Assembly: GCA_037976565.1 (NCBI GenBank) | Contig: CP137681.1 | Coordinates: 29,574,127 to 29,638,126 of the forward strand | DNA: 64,000 nt | DNA from: Mesocentrotus franciscanus | Taxonomy: Eukaryota > Echinodermata > Echinoidea > Camarodonta > Strongylocentrotidae | Direction: 5' to 3' | Shown: in pieces, positions 45,200 to 55,589 of the stretch | How the letters are laid out: the number at the start of each line of letters is the position of its first letter | How positions within the stretch are numbered: the first letter of the stretch is position 1 | The notes under the pieces: model-generated | The model's input: the letters and a program-made list of their open reading frames with translations, nothing else | Database searches by the model: none | Told to the model about the DNA's origin: nothing | Program-made: the position numbers and the translations under genes

Positions 45200-45645
45200 T
45201 AGTTGATTATGCACTTCTTGCTGCCTGTATCGCTTGACCCCCTTCAGGAACAGATTTCATTCTTCCAGGTTTCTTTACCTATTAATTCATCCCTCATATT
45301 TCATGTGTATCTTAAATGTATTCACTCTAAGAGTTCATGGATTTTAAAATCATTTAGACGAGCAGAAGAATATGACAGTAATGCAGAATAACAGATAAAG
45401 AGAATAACCAGTCATACAATTGCCCAGCAAGTGAGAAATCTATGTTTGTAAGAAGTCCAAACTTATTGCTACACAAAATTGATCTGTAAGTGAGAAATAG
45501 TGCATGATTTTGTGAGATGTGAAGGGTGATATTTCAGATGAGTATCCACACTCTCTGTAATCAAATTTTACCATTGAAGATGGATAAGATACTGCTGTTT
45601 TTTTATCTCGCACTTATACTTCTGCCTCTCATCTATTTCTCGTTT

Positions 45646-45724
45646 TGTCTCTTAGTTGCCAGAAGGGCTTTAACTCTTTGTAAAGTGATACCAGTTAAAG
45701 CCCTTCTGGTGCCAAAACAGATAA
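45646..45724. repeat. H hairpin repeat copy
   Basis: The left arm is TTGCCAGAAGGGCTTTAACT and the right arm is CAGTTAAAGCCCTTCTGGTG plus CCAAAACAGAT. The inner stem is almost perfect (AGAAGGGCTTTAACT against AGTTAAAGCCCTTCT). Confidence 0.92.
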
Positions 45725-45741
45725 TTTGATCTGTCTAAGTT

Positions 45742-45836
45742 TGTCTGTTGAGAGCCAGAAAGGTGTTAACTCATATTCTTTAACACAGAGTTGTACCTTT
45801 TTCTATTTCTTTTGCTCTCCTTGCTCTCATTAGACA
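45742..45836. repeat. H hairpin repeat copy with lengthened right arm
   Basis: The left arm is GTCTGTTGAGAGCCAGAAAG, the loop is CATATTCTTTAACACAGAG, and the right arm is GTTGTACCTTTTTCTATTTC then TTGCTCTCATTAGACA. The right arm has gained pyrimidines. Confidence 0.85.
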
Positions 45837-45940
45837 AAAAAGCACCATTGAAGGTGGATTGCATTCTGCAGTCGCTCGCTATTAATAGTGATTGTACTTC
45901 CTTCCCCTTCTCAATGATCCATTCATCTGCAGAGTGTTCA

Positions 45941-46067
45941 TGTGCTGAGAAGCAGAAGTGCATTAACTGTATATCTAGGGTGTTAAACTATCTAAGATGT
46001 TAACTATCTAAGGTGTTAACTATCTAGGGTGTTAGGAATCAACACCCTTCTGGCTCTCAACAGACTG
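45941..46067. repeat. H hairpin copy with a 16-bp minisatellite in its loop
   Basis: The left arm is GTGCTGAGAAGCAGAAGTGC and the right arm is AATCAACACCCTTCTGGCTC plus TCAACAGAC. Between them, about four units of ACTATCTAAGGTGTTA (45968-46036) have expanded the loop. Confidence 0.9.
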
Positions 46068-46069
46068 AG

Positions 46070-47370
46070 TTCATTTCACTGGGTTTTGTTCCGTAGTTAA
46101 AAGTGTAAAATGCAATTAGAGCAGTAACAGGACCTAATCCTCAACACATGTGACCTTTTCATTATTTAATATCAGCAGTATAAAGACCTTTCATTACCCA
46201 TGGTCTATTCTAAGGAACAAGAAATGCACCTGCTGTTTCAAACATGCCATTGCATAGAGAAGCTTTATGTATGATATATAGTCTGGTTCAAGGACAATTA
46301 AATATTTAGATTTAATAAAAAGTGCATCTATTTTTGTCTTTTAAACTTATACAGAGATAGCACAATGCTTCTCTTTAGATTTTTACTTCTTACTTCTTCG
46401 CAGTTTCAAATCAAATCATTTGAATAATAGATTCCTCTTTCTTTATGGTTTTTCAAGGGCTTTAGAAATGGTGATACAATAATAAATCTAGAGAGCTTTG
46501 ATGCAAGGCCATTTGATTGAGCATAAATCTGACTGCTGTGAAGTGAACTGTGCCAAACTTTCTAACATGCTGGGTTAAGGTCAAAGGTCAAAGGGTCAGT
46601 TATGGAATTGCATTTGAACCCGCCATCCCTGTGACATTTATTGAACTCATGTCAGACAACAGATAAATATATTTTGGGACAACAGGAATTCATGCCGAGT
46701 ATCAGGTCTTCAGTGGAATATTTTCAGAGTCAAATTCTACTTTCTCTTTTCTGTATTAAAGATGGAGGCAGTGGAAAGCAAGTACACAGATCTTTGGGAA
46801 CAGTGAGTGAAATAGTTGTGGAAAGCTTGAAAAGAGCTGTTTTAACAAAATGAAAAGAACTCCCTTAGGATAGGTAAAAATTGATGGAAAGTAAATTAAC
46901 GTTTTACTCTATCAAATCCAAATAAAGCCTCTGTTGATGGGGAATTATAGAGAAAGCTCCACACTCCAGGGTTCATTGTCTTTACCTACCCTTTAGAGAT
47001 CTTACATTTTATGAAGAAGGGACATTTATTAGAAGAAGTGTTTCTCAGAGACTGATGATTAGTATGTTTGTAGCTTATGAATTATAAAAGAAATCTTTGG
47101 AGGAAGTTTACCAACATGCACCCAGATTTTTGCTCAGTTTGTGTTTGAAATACATCTCTTCTTCTGTTACTTATAAGTTATATCTCAATGTCTGTCCATC
47201 TATTTCAGGTTTGAACTTATTTCACGTTTGAACTTATTTCACGTAGTAGGTTTGCAAGAGTGAAACGTTGAGTGACGTACATGTATCTAGATAATCATCC
47301 TTCATTAGTGCCTTAGTTAGAACTAGGTTGCTAATCATACAATTCATATAAACATAATCAACCATTGCTC
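46070..47370. other. Unannotated intronic sequence
   Basis: AT-rich and unique-looking apart from the DR1 motif. No exon was recognised. Confidence 0.5.
46578..46598 (+). promoter_or_regulatory. DR1-type nuclear-receptor-like site
   Basis: AGGTCA, A, AGGTCA, A, AGGGTCA: direct repeats with 1-nt spacing, the DR1 arrangement bound by RXR, HNF4 and COUP-TF type receptors. It is a motif match only. Confidence 0.3.
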
Positions 47371-47374
47371 TGTA

Positions 47375-47705
47375 CAGGGTGTTCCATAAAAAATTGTCCA
47401 ATAGGTTATGATGCAATATCGTGGCAACTTGGAAGTAATATTTGAGGATACAGACAGTCCTTAGTGCTACCAGTGGTTCTTGTTACTTTGTAACACCACA
47501 GGGACTATACATCAAACCTGACCAGTGACATATTCTTTGAGTTAAAGGGCATTACATTTTTATGAGTTCTAAAATGTTACTAGTCAAATGCAGGCAATTA
47601 TAAAGTGTTAAATATTTCAAAAGATTTTCATTTTTGTTACATTTTTGGGGGCACTTTGAGTATTAAGGGAAAGTGTGTGAGACTCTTTTATTATAAGGCA
47701 CCCTG
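47375..47705. mobile_element. 331-bp element with CAGGGTG termini and TA target
   Basis: TA lies at 47373-47374 and 47706-47707. The left end is CAGGGTGTTCCATAAAAAAT and the right end is the inverted CAGGGTGCCTTATAATAAAA. CAGGGTGTYCC with a TA duplication is typical of Tc1/mariner-type elements. No transposase frame remains. Confidence 0.75.
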
Positions 47706-47899
47706 TACATTTATCCATGTCATGACCTTAAATCATCACTTATTATTAATCCTCCTCATGTGCCTTCAACCATTATGAGACAAGTCTCTTATCTCCTAAG
47801 ATATCTCAATAAATATATCATTGGTATGTTCTTTACATAGATGTAAGGCTCCCATCTCTTTTAATTGGATAGATGCCTAATACCCCATTAAGTTCGACC

Positions 47900-48190
47900 C
47901 TAAGTCTGACCCCCTCTCCGAGTGAATAACATGAAGCCATTACGCCGCTTGTTAAACATTTGTTTCTTCGTTTCTTCCATGATACAAATTTGCTTACTGG
48001 GGTTGACAGTAAGTCTCCAGCTCTGCCTAATTGCATTTTCGAAAAGTGCAAATTCCTTTCCGGGATCTTTTGTCGGTTGGATGCGTTCCGACTCCAATTT
48101 CTTCTTTCATCTTGTCTGTGGGTCTCATCCGAGATTCTCAGCTCTTATCATCTCCTGGAATTCACCGGCATCTCGGATGCTAACCTGGTA
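47900..48190. promoter_or_regulatory. Unique CpG-retaining segment, function unknown
   Basis: It contains words such as CTCCGAGTGAATAAC, CATTACGCCGCTTGT, CGGTTGGATGCGTTCCGAC, TTCACCGGCATCTCGG. Overlapping frames on both strands are open but match no family. It is a candidate conserved non-coding element. Confidence 0.2.
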
Positions 48191-48206
48191 TCTAGGTCTA
48201 TATCTA

Positions 48207-48262
48207 TCCTCTTTCCTCCTTCTCCTCCTCCTCCTCCTCCTCCTCCTCCTCCTCCTCCTCTT
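48207..48262. repeat. (CTC)n triplet repeat
   Basis: About 15 CTC units ending in CTTCCCTCCTCC. Confidence 0.96.
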
Positions 48263-48655
48263 CCCTCCTCCTATCTTTGTCATTAGTTTGTAGGCACAAA
48301 CCTTGTCAGCCGTGGTGCGTAACTGGGTGACTGAACCATGAGACTGTGTAGACTACATGGTATACTATACCCCATAGGCTTTGTACTTTAGCTGCTCCTG
48401 ACACAACCACAGACTGACAGAGCTAGGCTCAGCTCAGGCTTTATGGAATTTTGTTTAAGTGTCACATTAGAGTCTGTGCGTGCAGACTACTCTACAATGT
48501 AGATGAGGTGACTGGGAGATAGGAAGAGAGGAGGATGGGTAAAGGGACATACAGGGATGAATAAGAGAAGGGTAGGGGGTGTGAGGGGGAGATGAAATGG
48601 GGAGGGGTAAGGGAAGCTGTGAAGGGGGAAGGGAAATGGGGAGGGTAGTGATAAG

Positions 48656-49233
48656 TAAGGCTGCGACGAGTAGTCGAATACTCGAATACTCGCACTGTTG
48701 ACAGCTACTCGAGTACGATTTCTCGTACTCGAATACTCGGCCGCCATTTTTTTTTTCCGATCACCTGGCACTGTCCAGGCCGACGGTCACCCGTGCCAGA
48801 AGAGCACCGGCAGGGGTAAAAATGTTTTCCAGCTCAATCACTGTCACTGTCACTGTCAACTCACCACTCAGAAACTGGGACCAAATCTCCGGATTTCTGT
48901 TTGGACTCGGGAGGAATATATGCCTGTCATCTTTAGGTTTTAAAAATAACATTGTTTCAATTATTTGTCAAAAATTCAAAAGCACAAATAGGCGCTTTCA
49001 ACAGCAACTTGAAGTAAAATCGCGGGGTTTTCAGAGACGAACCTTCGTACTGTTCGTAGTATGGTGTTGGCAAAAAACAAAAAAAATGAAAAATGAAAAA
49101 ATTCAAAAAATTCAAAAAAATCAAAAAATTCAAAAAAATTCAAAAAAAAACATGGCGTCCGAGTATTCGAGTATTCGCGGGCAAGGCTGGGAGTGTACTC
49201 GAGTACCTCATTACACGGTTATGCACAGCCCTA
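48656..49233. mobile_element. Non-autonomous hAT-like element, 578 bp, exact 8-bp target duplication
   Basis: GTGATAAG at 48648-48655 is repeated exactly at 49234-49241. Termini are TAAGGCTGCGACGA and, inverted, TAGGGCTGTGCATAA. Subterminal CGAGTATTCGAGTA-type words occur inverted near both ends. The interior has an A-rich run (49075-49152). An 8-bp duplication with a (T/C)AGGGCTG-type end is the hAT signature. No transposase frame was seen. It sits in a G/A-rich tract. Confidence 0.93.
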
Positions 49234-49779
49234 GTGATAAGTGGGAGGGGTAAGGGTAAGAGGAAGGAGAAAGGAAGGGAGGAGAGAGGATACTGGAACA
49301 GGAGATGCCAGGTATGTGGAAGAAAGGGAAATGAGTAGGAAACAAGTATGTTAGGGGGCAGATATAGGGAGAGGAGAATGCAAAGTAACGGACAAGAGGT
49401 TGGGGATCTAGTAAAACTAGTAAGGAGATAAAATTAGAGATAAATGTAGTTGTGTATGTGTTATCTCCAATGAGAATATTGTGTTTTAGCTTGCAAGACT
49501 TAGAATATGACATTTCAACTATGATTTGTCATTTTTCACCATTTCCATACCTCATACACTTTTGCTGAACTTCTCGTATGGCCCAAAGAACTTCCTCAAA
49601 TAATTTAATCCAAGTGAGAGATATGATCAGAGGATTTCCTGTGCTTAGTTTATAATCAACTTGATTTACTTGGAGAGCTTCTTGCCAATCTTGTTAGGTG
49701 TGTGGGGATATATACTAGTATGCTCATTAGATGACACAATACATCATATAGGCATTATGGTAGTTGTTCAAACAGGGAA

Positions 49780-50065
49780 AGAGATAAAAAGATGAAGAGA
49801 GAAGGAAGAAAGAGAGGAAGGGAGAAAGAGTGGAGAGGTGGGAAGGGGACAGATACAGTGACTAGACAGGCATGTAGAGAGAAAGAAAATGAGACACAGA
49901 AAGAAAGAGTAGGGAAGGGAGATGTACAATGTATGCAAAGATAGAGGTATGGAGATTAAAGGGAGGGATGAGAGAGAGAGAGGGGCAGAGACAAGGGAGG
50001 AAGAAAACCTGAGGGAGAGAAAGGATGGGCATGAAGAGAGATGGGAGGGAGAGAGGATTTGGGGG
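49780..50065. repeat. Purine-rich (GA/GGA) low-complexity region
   Basis: GAGAGAGAGG and GGGAGGGA runs on the + strand. Ser/Leu/Pro frames on the minus strand are artefacts. Confidence 0.9.
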
Positions 50066-50207
50066 AAGGTGTCAGGCGAATAGATGATATCAAGAACATG
50101 ATACCAGTTTGCACCTGTGCACACCTTTTCTCTAATTCAATTCTATCAATCAGAGAAGATCTAGTATCATCCAAGTCAGTTGTCAAGAAGTCTGGAAGGG
50201 ATGTTAA

Positions 50208-50790
50208 ACCATCTGTTTGGAGCCAGAAGGGTGTTAACTCCTATACTTTACCACACAGTTAAAGGTAATGCAAAGTTTTGGGAAATTTTGAAATTGGATG
50301 GATAGTAATTCTTTAAATTTTTGATATATTTGGATGCCCCTGTGGATGTATTACAAGCACTAAAAAATTTAGCCCCTAAAACACTTCTGCTTTCAAGCAA
50401 ATTGAATAATCAAAATTTACCGGTGCTCCCGGTAAATTTCAAATATTTCAAATAGCGCCTAAGGCCATTCCATGGTATCTGCGACCATGAAAATCTCAGA
50501 ATATGCAGTTCTGATATATAATTTCCAAACAGGAATAGCAAATCGGTTGATTGTAGTCAAGAAACATTGTTTTAAAGCTAAAGTAATATCAGTCTTGAGA
50601 GAGCGCTATACAACATAAAGAGTTTATTATTTACAATTTCATCACTTTAGACTCAATTTCAACCGCGACAACGATCATTGAATATTGTAAAATCGCATAT
50701 GCTTCCAATATGTTCATTTGAACCAAATTCATGACCCTATACCAAAACTTTGTAATACCTTTAAGGTCTTTTTAGCTAGGACTAAGCAAA
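50208..50790. repeat. H hairpin copy interrupted in its right arm by a TTAA element
   Basis: The left arm CTGTTTGGAGCCAGAAGGGT plus GTTAACTCC and the loop TATACTTTACCACACAG are intact. The right arm is split at GTTAA by the element 50263-50760. It resumes at 50761 as TTAAGGTCTTTTTAGCT, a diverged right arm. Confidence 0.7.
50263..50760. mobile_element. 498-bp TTAA-flanked non-autonomous element
   Basis: TTAA lies at 50259-50262 and 50761-50764. Termini are AGGTAATGCAAAGTTTTGG and, inverted, AGGTATTACAAAGTTTTGG (17 of 19 match). It is unlike families B or 24857 internally. The TTAA target suggests Kolobok or piggyBac type. It has no coding capacity. Confidence 0.87.
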
Positions 50791-50799
50791 TTCTTCTTT

Positions 50800-52090
50800 T
50801 CCCTCAACTATACTTTCATTCAGTTGGTTTTTGCACTGATATTTTTACATCATTCTTTCTTTATGAAGTAGGATTTATTGAATACTGATCTCTGCATAAC
50901 CAAGCGGTTCACACACAAATGCACATAGTTTGCAAGAATCTTCAATCAATTGAAGGAGGCAGACTTAATCAGAAGAAGAAGAAGAAGAAGCACATTTTGC
51001 TCATACAGGATGAACCCCTTCAAAAAAAGAAATCTTCAAGAACTTTGGCCAATGCCTTTCTTGCTCTGTGAGGAGATATTTGAAGTCTCTGTACTGCCTG
51101 TGTGGTTAGTACCTATCACATGTATTCAGTTTAGCAGAGTGCTGAGAGATCCAATATCTTACTGTACCTTTGGGAGTCCCTCCAAAAGCATGGATTAAAC
51201 CCTTGGTTATTGTATGGTGTGTGAGAGGTCAAGTTTGGTGTCAGGGGTCAAGTCTTGGGGTCAACTCCTGTGAAGGGTCAGAAGCAAGAAGGATAATGAG
51301 AAGACCCCTTGGGACCTCTTTTTCACTGCCATGCTAAGTGAACAATTAACATTTCATAGACTCAGTTCGCTTGTGAATCTTGGTGCAACTGTTTATATGC
51401 ACTCTGCATTACCCACTGTGCCTAGTCGTGTCGTTTTGCTTTTGCCATTTCTGCAGAGGCAACATACAGCATGGAATCATTTTTCATGTGACTGTATTTT
51501 ATATTTGATTAACCTGTTATAACTGTTAATCATTGGTAAATAATAAATACAATCAAATCAATCATATCAATTTGCTACATAGAGTATTTAAAGAGTGACA
51601 TTTTATATTTCATGCCCTTTAGATACAGCATTGAAAACTGTTTATTCTTCAGCCATAAACTTGCTTTTTTCTATACTTATGAATGAATGGTTTATTGTAG
51701 TTACGATTTCCTTGTTTGTATAGGTCGAGTACTTGCATATTTTATAGTGTTGTAATATTAAGGGGTGAATAAATATTTACTTGATATTTTATGGAAGGGA
51801 AGGTTTTTTCCTCTGATGTGAAATCAGCCTGTTTTAAATTTGGTTTGATTTTTATATGTATCTTATGATGGAGTTAAATTGTTTGCTAGTCATCTTTACT
51901 TTTCCCTTTCCCTTGTGCTGTTCAGTAGCAAAACATTATGGACACAGGACAAGAAATAGGGATGTTTGTTAGTATCATGTCATTCTTTTTCAGAGAAAAT
52001 ATCTCGCAAATATATTCCTGTCATCAAGTTTACATGGCCAATGCTAACTGTAATTTGCTATGAGCACTCGATCATGATCACAGGAATGCA
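50800..52090. other. Unannotated intronic sequence
   Basis: AGGTCA-like half sites lie at 51226-51285. 51520-51570 ends in AATAAATACAATCAAATCAA, which could be an old retroelement tail. No exon was recognised. Confidence 0.4.
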
Positions 52091-52104
52091 AGATATAGAG
52101 AGAA

Positions 52105-52170
52105 GGTTGATTTTGTGATGATGATGTTGATGATGATGATGACGACGACGACGACTACAACAACAATGAA
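52105..52170. repeat. (GAT)n/(GAC)n/(CAA)n triplet repeat
   Basis: GATGATGAT grades into GACGACGAC and then CAACAACAA. The following TTTATTTACCCAAGGTAGCC may belong to an old retroelement tail on the minus strand. Confidence 0.85.
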
Positions 52171-52624
52171 TAATTTTATTTACCCAAGGTAGCCTAATCA
52201 GTAGAAATACTGTACTTCTTGAAGGCCCTGCGATCTTATAATTTAGGACAATATTTCCATTCTTTCTAATTGCATTCTCGTAGACTTTTCAACATGATTA
52301 GAATTTGAAGAAGGAGAAGAATTGTTCTGTTGTGGAGTGATTCATTCCTATCTTCAGGCAATGTTATTGAAGGAAGAATGAGAAGGATGTCATCTTTTCA
52401 CACCTTCTACCTTTAATATGATGATGAGCTCTCTGTTTGTGAAGTATTCATGGGGATGTGAGCAGCTAGCTGGAGGGTCTCATCAGGTTCGCTGCTAACC
52501 CCGAGGTTCTGCCTGACTTCTCTGTCAGAGATGCCCTCTTTTCTTGGGGTATTCTGCTCTTTATTCTTGTCTCCATGTCATAGCTATTTTTTTTATTCAT
52601 ATCATTAAAAAAAAAAAATTTAAT

Positions 52625-52865
52625 TGCCTTTTCCTCTGTCTCCTATTTTTCCCTCCATCAGTATCTATCCATCTGCCATATGTCTGCCTGTGTCTTGTCT
52701 TTCTCTTTCTTTTCCATTGCATTTCAGTTCATCTCTTTCCATTGCTCATTTTGTCTTTGTATTCCTGTCTCTTCTCTCTTCATTTTTATTTAATCATAAA
52801 TCTGTTTACTTACTATTACTTTACCCCCTTCTCTCTCTTCCTCTCTACCTCCCTCTCTTCATCTC
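52625..52865. repeat. CT-rich low-complexity region
   Basis: Pyrimidine-dominated stretch with TCTCTTCCTCTC-like runs. Confidence 0.85.
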
Positions 52866-52869
52866 CACC

Positions 52870-53760
52870 ACTATGACCATATGCCCATGGGTCTGGGGGT
52901 GAGAAAAGCCGAGCCTTGCCCAACAGGGCAGGTCGAGCTAAGCTACTTCATGAGAATCAATGTGATCAACCGTAGACCAGCAGGGGTCTCTTTCTCACAG
53001 GTCTATTATACACATGTAGGCGAGAAAATACTGATTAGAAATGAGATATTATAATCACAACCATAACCTGTATCGTGTCGCCGGTGTGTGTGCCTGGCTG
53101 AAGTTCGTGTACACCATTCCAGTTTTGATATGAAAGGATAAAGAAATAGTGCAGACAGGTTATAATTCACCTTACAATGTTCCGATAATGTGTTCAATTT
53201 GGATGTCTTCAAAGAGAGGTCAAAACGTAGATTGTGTATTTTCTAGTTATTCTGCTGCCCTCACATGTTCCGCAAACAGTGTTATTAATAAAAAAAAATA
53301 TGCACATTGGGGTACAGAAGGTAACGATTGTACACATTAAAAATGAGCTTGTAGTAAGGACGTTGAATTTCTAATGTAAAAGACTTGTAATTTTGTGTTA
53401 GAATAACAATTTAGTTAGAATTAAAATGCATAGATAGGAAAAGGGTAGATGGCACCTTGAGTAAACAAGATCAATGTAGACATGATGTGGAAGGGAGAAT
53501 ATGCATTATAGTAGTATGATAGAAATAGAGAAAACAAGCAAACAAAAGACAGGTGCAGACATACACATGCAAATCAATATATGGCTTGGATTATTGATCA
53601 AATTGAACATCGGCACAAGTGAGCTAAGTCATGCAACAATGTTGTAGAGTAGCTACCTGGTATTGCTATTACCTGTGTACATTTGAGGGCTCTGTGTAAG
53701 TGAAAATGTAAAATATATTTCTAGAATTATGGGTAGTGCGCTCAAAGCTTATTGCCGACT
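52870..53760. other. Unannotated intronic sequence
   Basis: AT-rich, with no recognised exon or element. Confidence 0.5.
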
Positions 53761-53763
53761 GTG

Positions 53764-53840
53764 ACAGCTGAGAGGAAGAAGGGTATTATACTTGTATTGT
53801 TAAACATAGAGGCAACACCCTTCTGGTTCTCAATGGATCA
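53764..53840. repeat. H hairpin repeat copy
   Basis: The left arm is CAGCTGAGAGGAAGAAGGGT and the right arm is GGCAACACCCTTCTGGTTCT plus CAATGGAT. The stem core AGAAGGGT pairs with ACCCTTCT. Confidence 0.87.
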
Positions 53841-53871
53841 TACCTTGTGAAATATTATGATACCTGTCAAT

Positions 53872-53960
53872 TCAATTCAATTCAGTTTCGGTTTTATTGT
53901 AAAAAATGGACTGATATCATATATACAGTAAAATACAAGAAAACATGAAATTGGGTTTTA
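53872..53960 (-). mobile_element. Possible retroelement 3' tail, minus strand
   Basis: The reverse complement reads CAATAAAACCGAAACTGAAT then TGAATTGAATTGA, a poly-A-poor repeated tail of the kind ending many LINE/SINE copies. The upstream part is not recognisable. Confidence 0.3.
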
Positions 53961-54249
53961 AATGTGCATTGACATATACATGTAATAGTTCAATAATAAA
54001 TGAAGATGAGAACCTGACTTCATGCATTAGAAAAATGTTGGTAACTAGCAAAGATTATATTGTTTCAATCATGATCCGAAGTCTTACATAATCAAACTTG
54101 ATTCTATTTCTTCCATTCACAGTTAGCTGCAAATTACTGCAGACCTAGATTTGTAGAAGTATTGGGATGATTGATATGAAGAACAAAAAGAAGTTGCTTC
54201 TTTATTTTTTTTTAATCTGAAAGACTCATCGACCAGTAATGTTTAGGAT

Positions 54250-54440
54250 GAATTGTCTATATCATGAAGGGGGTCGCGTGACAGCGTCTTGAGAATTGGA
54301 AAGTTAAATACCCGTGTAATATTTCCTTGGATATAGAAGGTATTTTGGAAGGCAGGATAAATTGGGGCGAATTTGTGCGAAGGTTTCTTTACACGGCGGG
54401 CATCCCGGTCTGCGGGTGAGCGGGGATGGAGCAGAAATTA
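54250..54440. promoter_or_regulatory. CpG-retaining unique patch
   Basis: It contains GGGTCGCGTGACAGCG, TTGGGGCGAATTTGTGCGAA and ACACGGCGGGCATCCCGG in CpG-poor intron, with no coding match. It is a candidate regulatory element. Confidence 0.2.
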
Positions 54441-54639
54441 GTCCAGTTATTGGATTTCAGTCTAGATGCTCACACAAGTAATTAAGAGGCTTTATGAGGA
54501 CTGGGTTTGGATGAACTGGTCACCCATGGCAACGCACTCTTTTGAGACGATTTCACACCAGCTTGATGCCAGGAAATTGCTCCCAATTAACAAAAATAAA
54601 TAGTCTACCTTCAGCCAATTTGTTATTCTTTCCATCTGT

Positions 54640-54695
54640 ATGCTGAGAGCCAGATTGGTCTAAAACGTTCACATTTTTTTGTGGCTCCCAGTAGT
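54640..54695. repeat. H hairpin repeat copy, strongly degraded
   Basis: The left arm GCTGAGAGCCAGATTGGTCT is clear. On the right only GTGGCTCCCAGTAG remains. Confidence 0.6.
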
Positions 54696-55115
54696 CAAAA
54701 TAATCAGCACACTGTGAATGACAGTTTATCATTTTTATATTCATTCATCTTTCTTTTAAAGAAACTATTTCTTTTCTCTATTTAGGCATCAAGGAATAAT
54801 TGGTCAAATACTTAGGTCCAGATGTGCGGAAAAAAAGAGAAACTATGAAAATGGCCCCTATGGAAGTCCCACCATTATTCAGAGCAGATTAAAAGACTGC
54901 GATTAAAGAAAATAAGAGGTGCCCAATATTCCACTCCTTGCTAGGGGGTTCATTTTTTTGCTTAAAAAATCATATCAATTTAGACTGAATGTGAGGCTAT
55001 GTGTATCACTCACCTGACTAGCTGTGCTATCAAGCTTAGCTAACTTCTGGCTATTTTACTCGGCCATTTTCACTGTGATTGGCTCCAAGCTGAGTGCACT
55101 GCAGAGCTTAAAATA

Positions 55116-55323
55116 GGAAATTTCCAGGGAAAAAATTAATATTTATTTTTCGGGGGCTACTTTTCAAGCTTGCCTGCATAAAAATAACACTCTAAAATAT
55201 GTTTTGCATTGAACTCTATGCAAATTTACAGGGGCTCTTTTCTGATTTTCGGGGGCTCTTTTGGGCATTTCGGGGGCAAATTCGCCCTGAGCCCCCGTGT
55301 ATTTTTTTCACTGGAAATTTCTC
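55116..55323. mobile_element. About 208-bp MITE-like element with GGGGGC words
   Basis: The left end GGAAATTTCCAGGGAAAAAA is inverted at the right (GAAATTTCCAGTGAAAAAAA on the minus strand). Inside, TTTCGGGGGC-type words occur four times, and CGGGGGCAAATTCGCC with GAGCCCCCG forms an internal hairpin. Confidence 0.7.
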
Positions 55324-55370
55324 CCCCCCCCCACCCCAGGCATGAGAACCTGCCCTTTAATCCTTTTGAT

Positions 55371-55585
55371 AGAGGTGTTGTAGTCTAATGGTTTGAACAC
55401 TTGACTTGAGATCCAAAGGTCAAGGGTTCAAGCCTCGTACAGCACTACTGTCCTTTGGCAAGACATTAATCTACATTTGCCACGCTCCACCCAGGTGTTA
55501 AATGGATACCAGTAGCAAGGAATTTCTTGCGAGCAATGAAATCGGTAGCCTACATGTATATTTGTAGCTATAGGATTTGTGGGGT
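55371..55585 (+). mobile_element. tRNA-derived SINE copy
   Basis: The head has A-box-like TAGTCTAATGG and B-box-like GGGTTCAAGCCTCG. The body CCTTTGGCAAGACATTAATC parallels the SINE at 10164. The following GGTGTTAAATGGATACCAGTA is typical of such bodies. No clear simple tail. Confidence 0.78.
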
Positions 55586-55589
55586 AATA

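Noticed and set aside
51331..51570. Possible LINE 3' end (frame ending before an AATAAATACAATCAAATCAA tail)
   Set aside because: The translated frame shows no reverse-transcriptase or endonuclease motif; the tail alone is weak.
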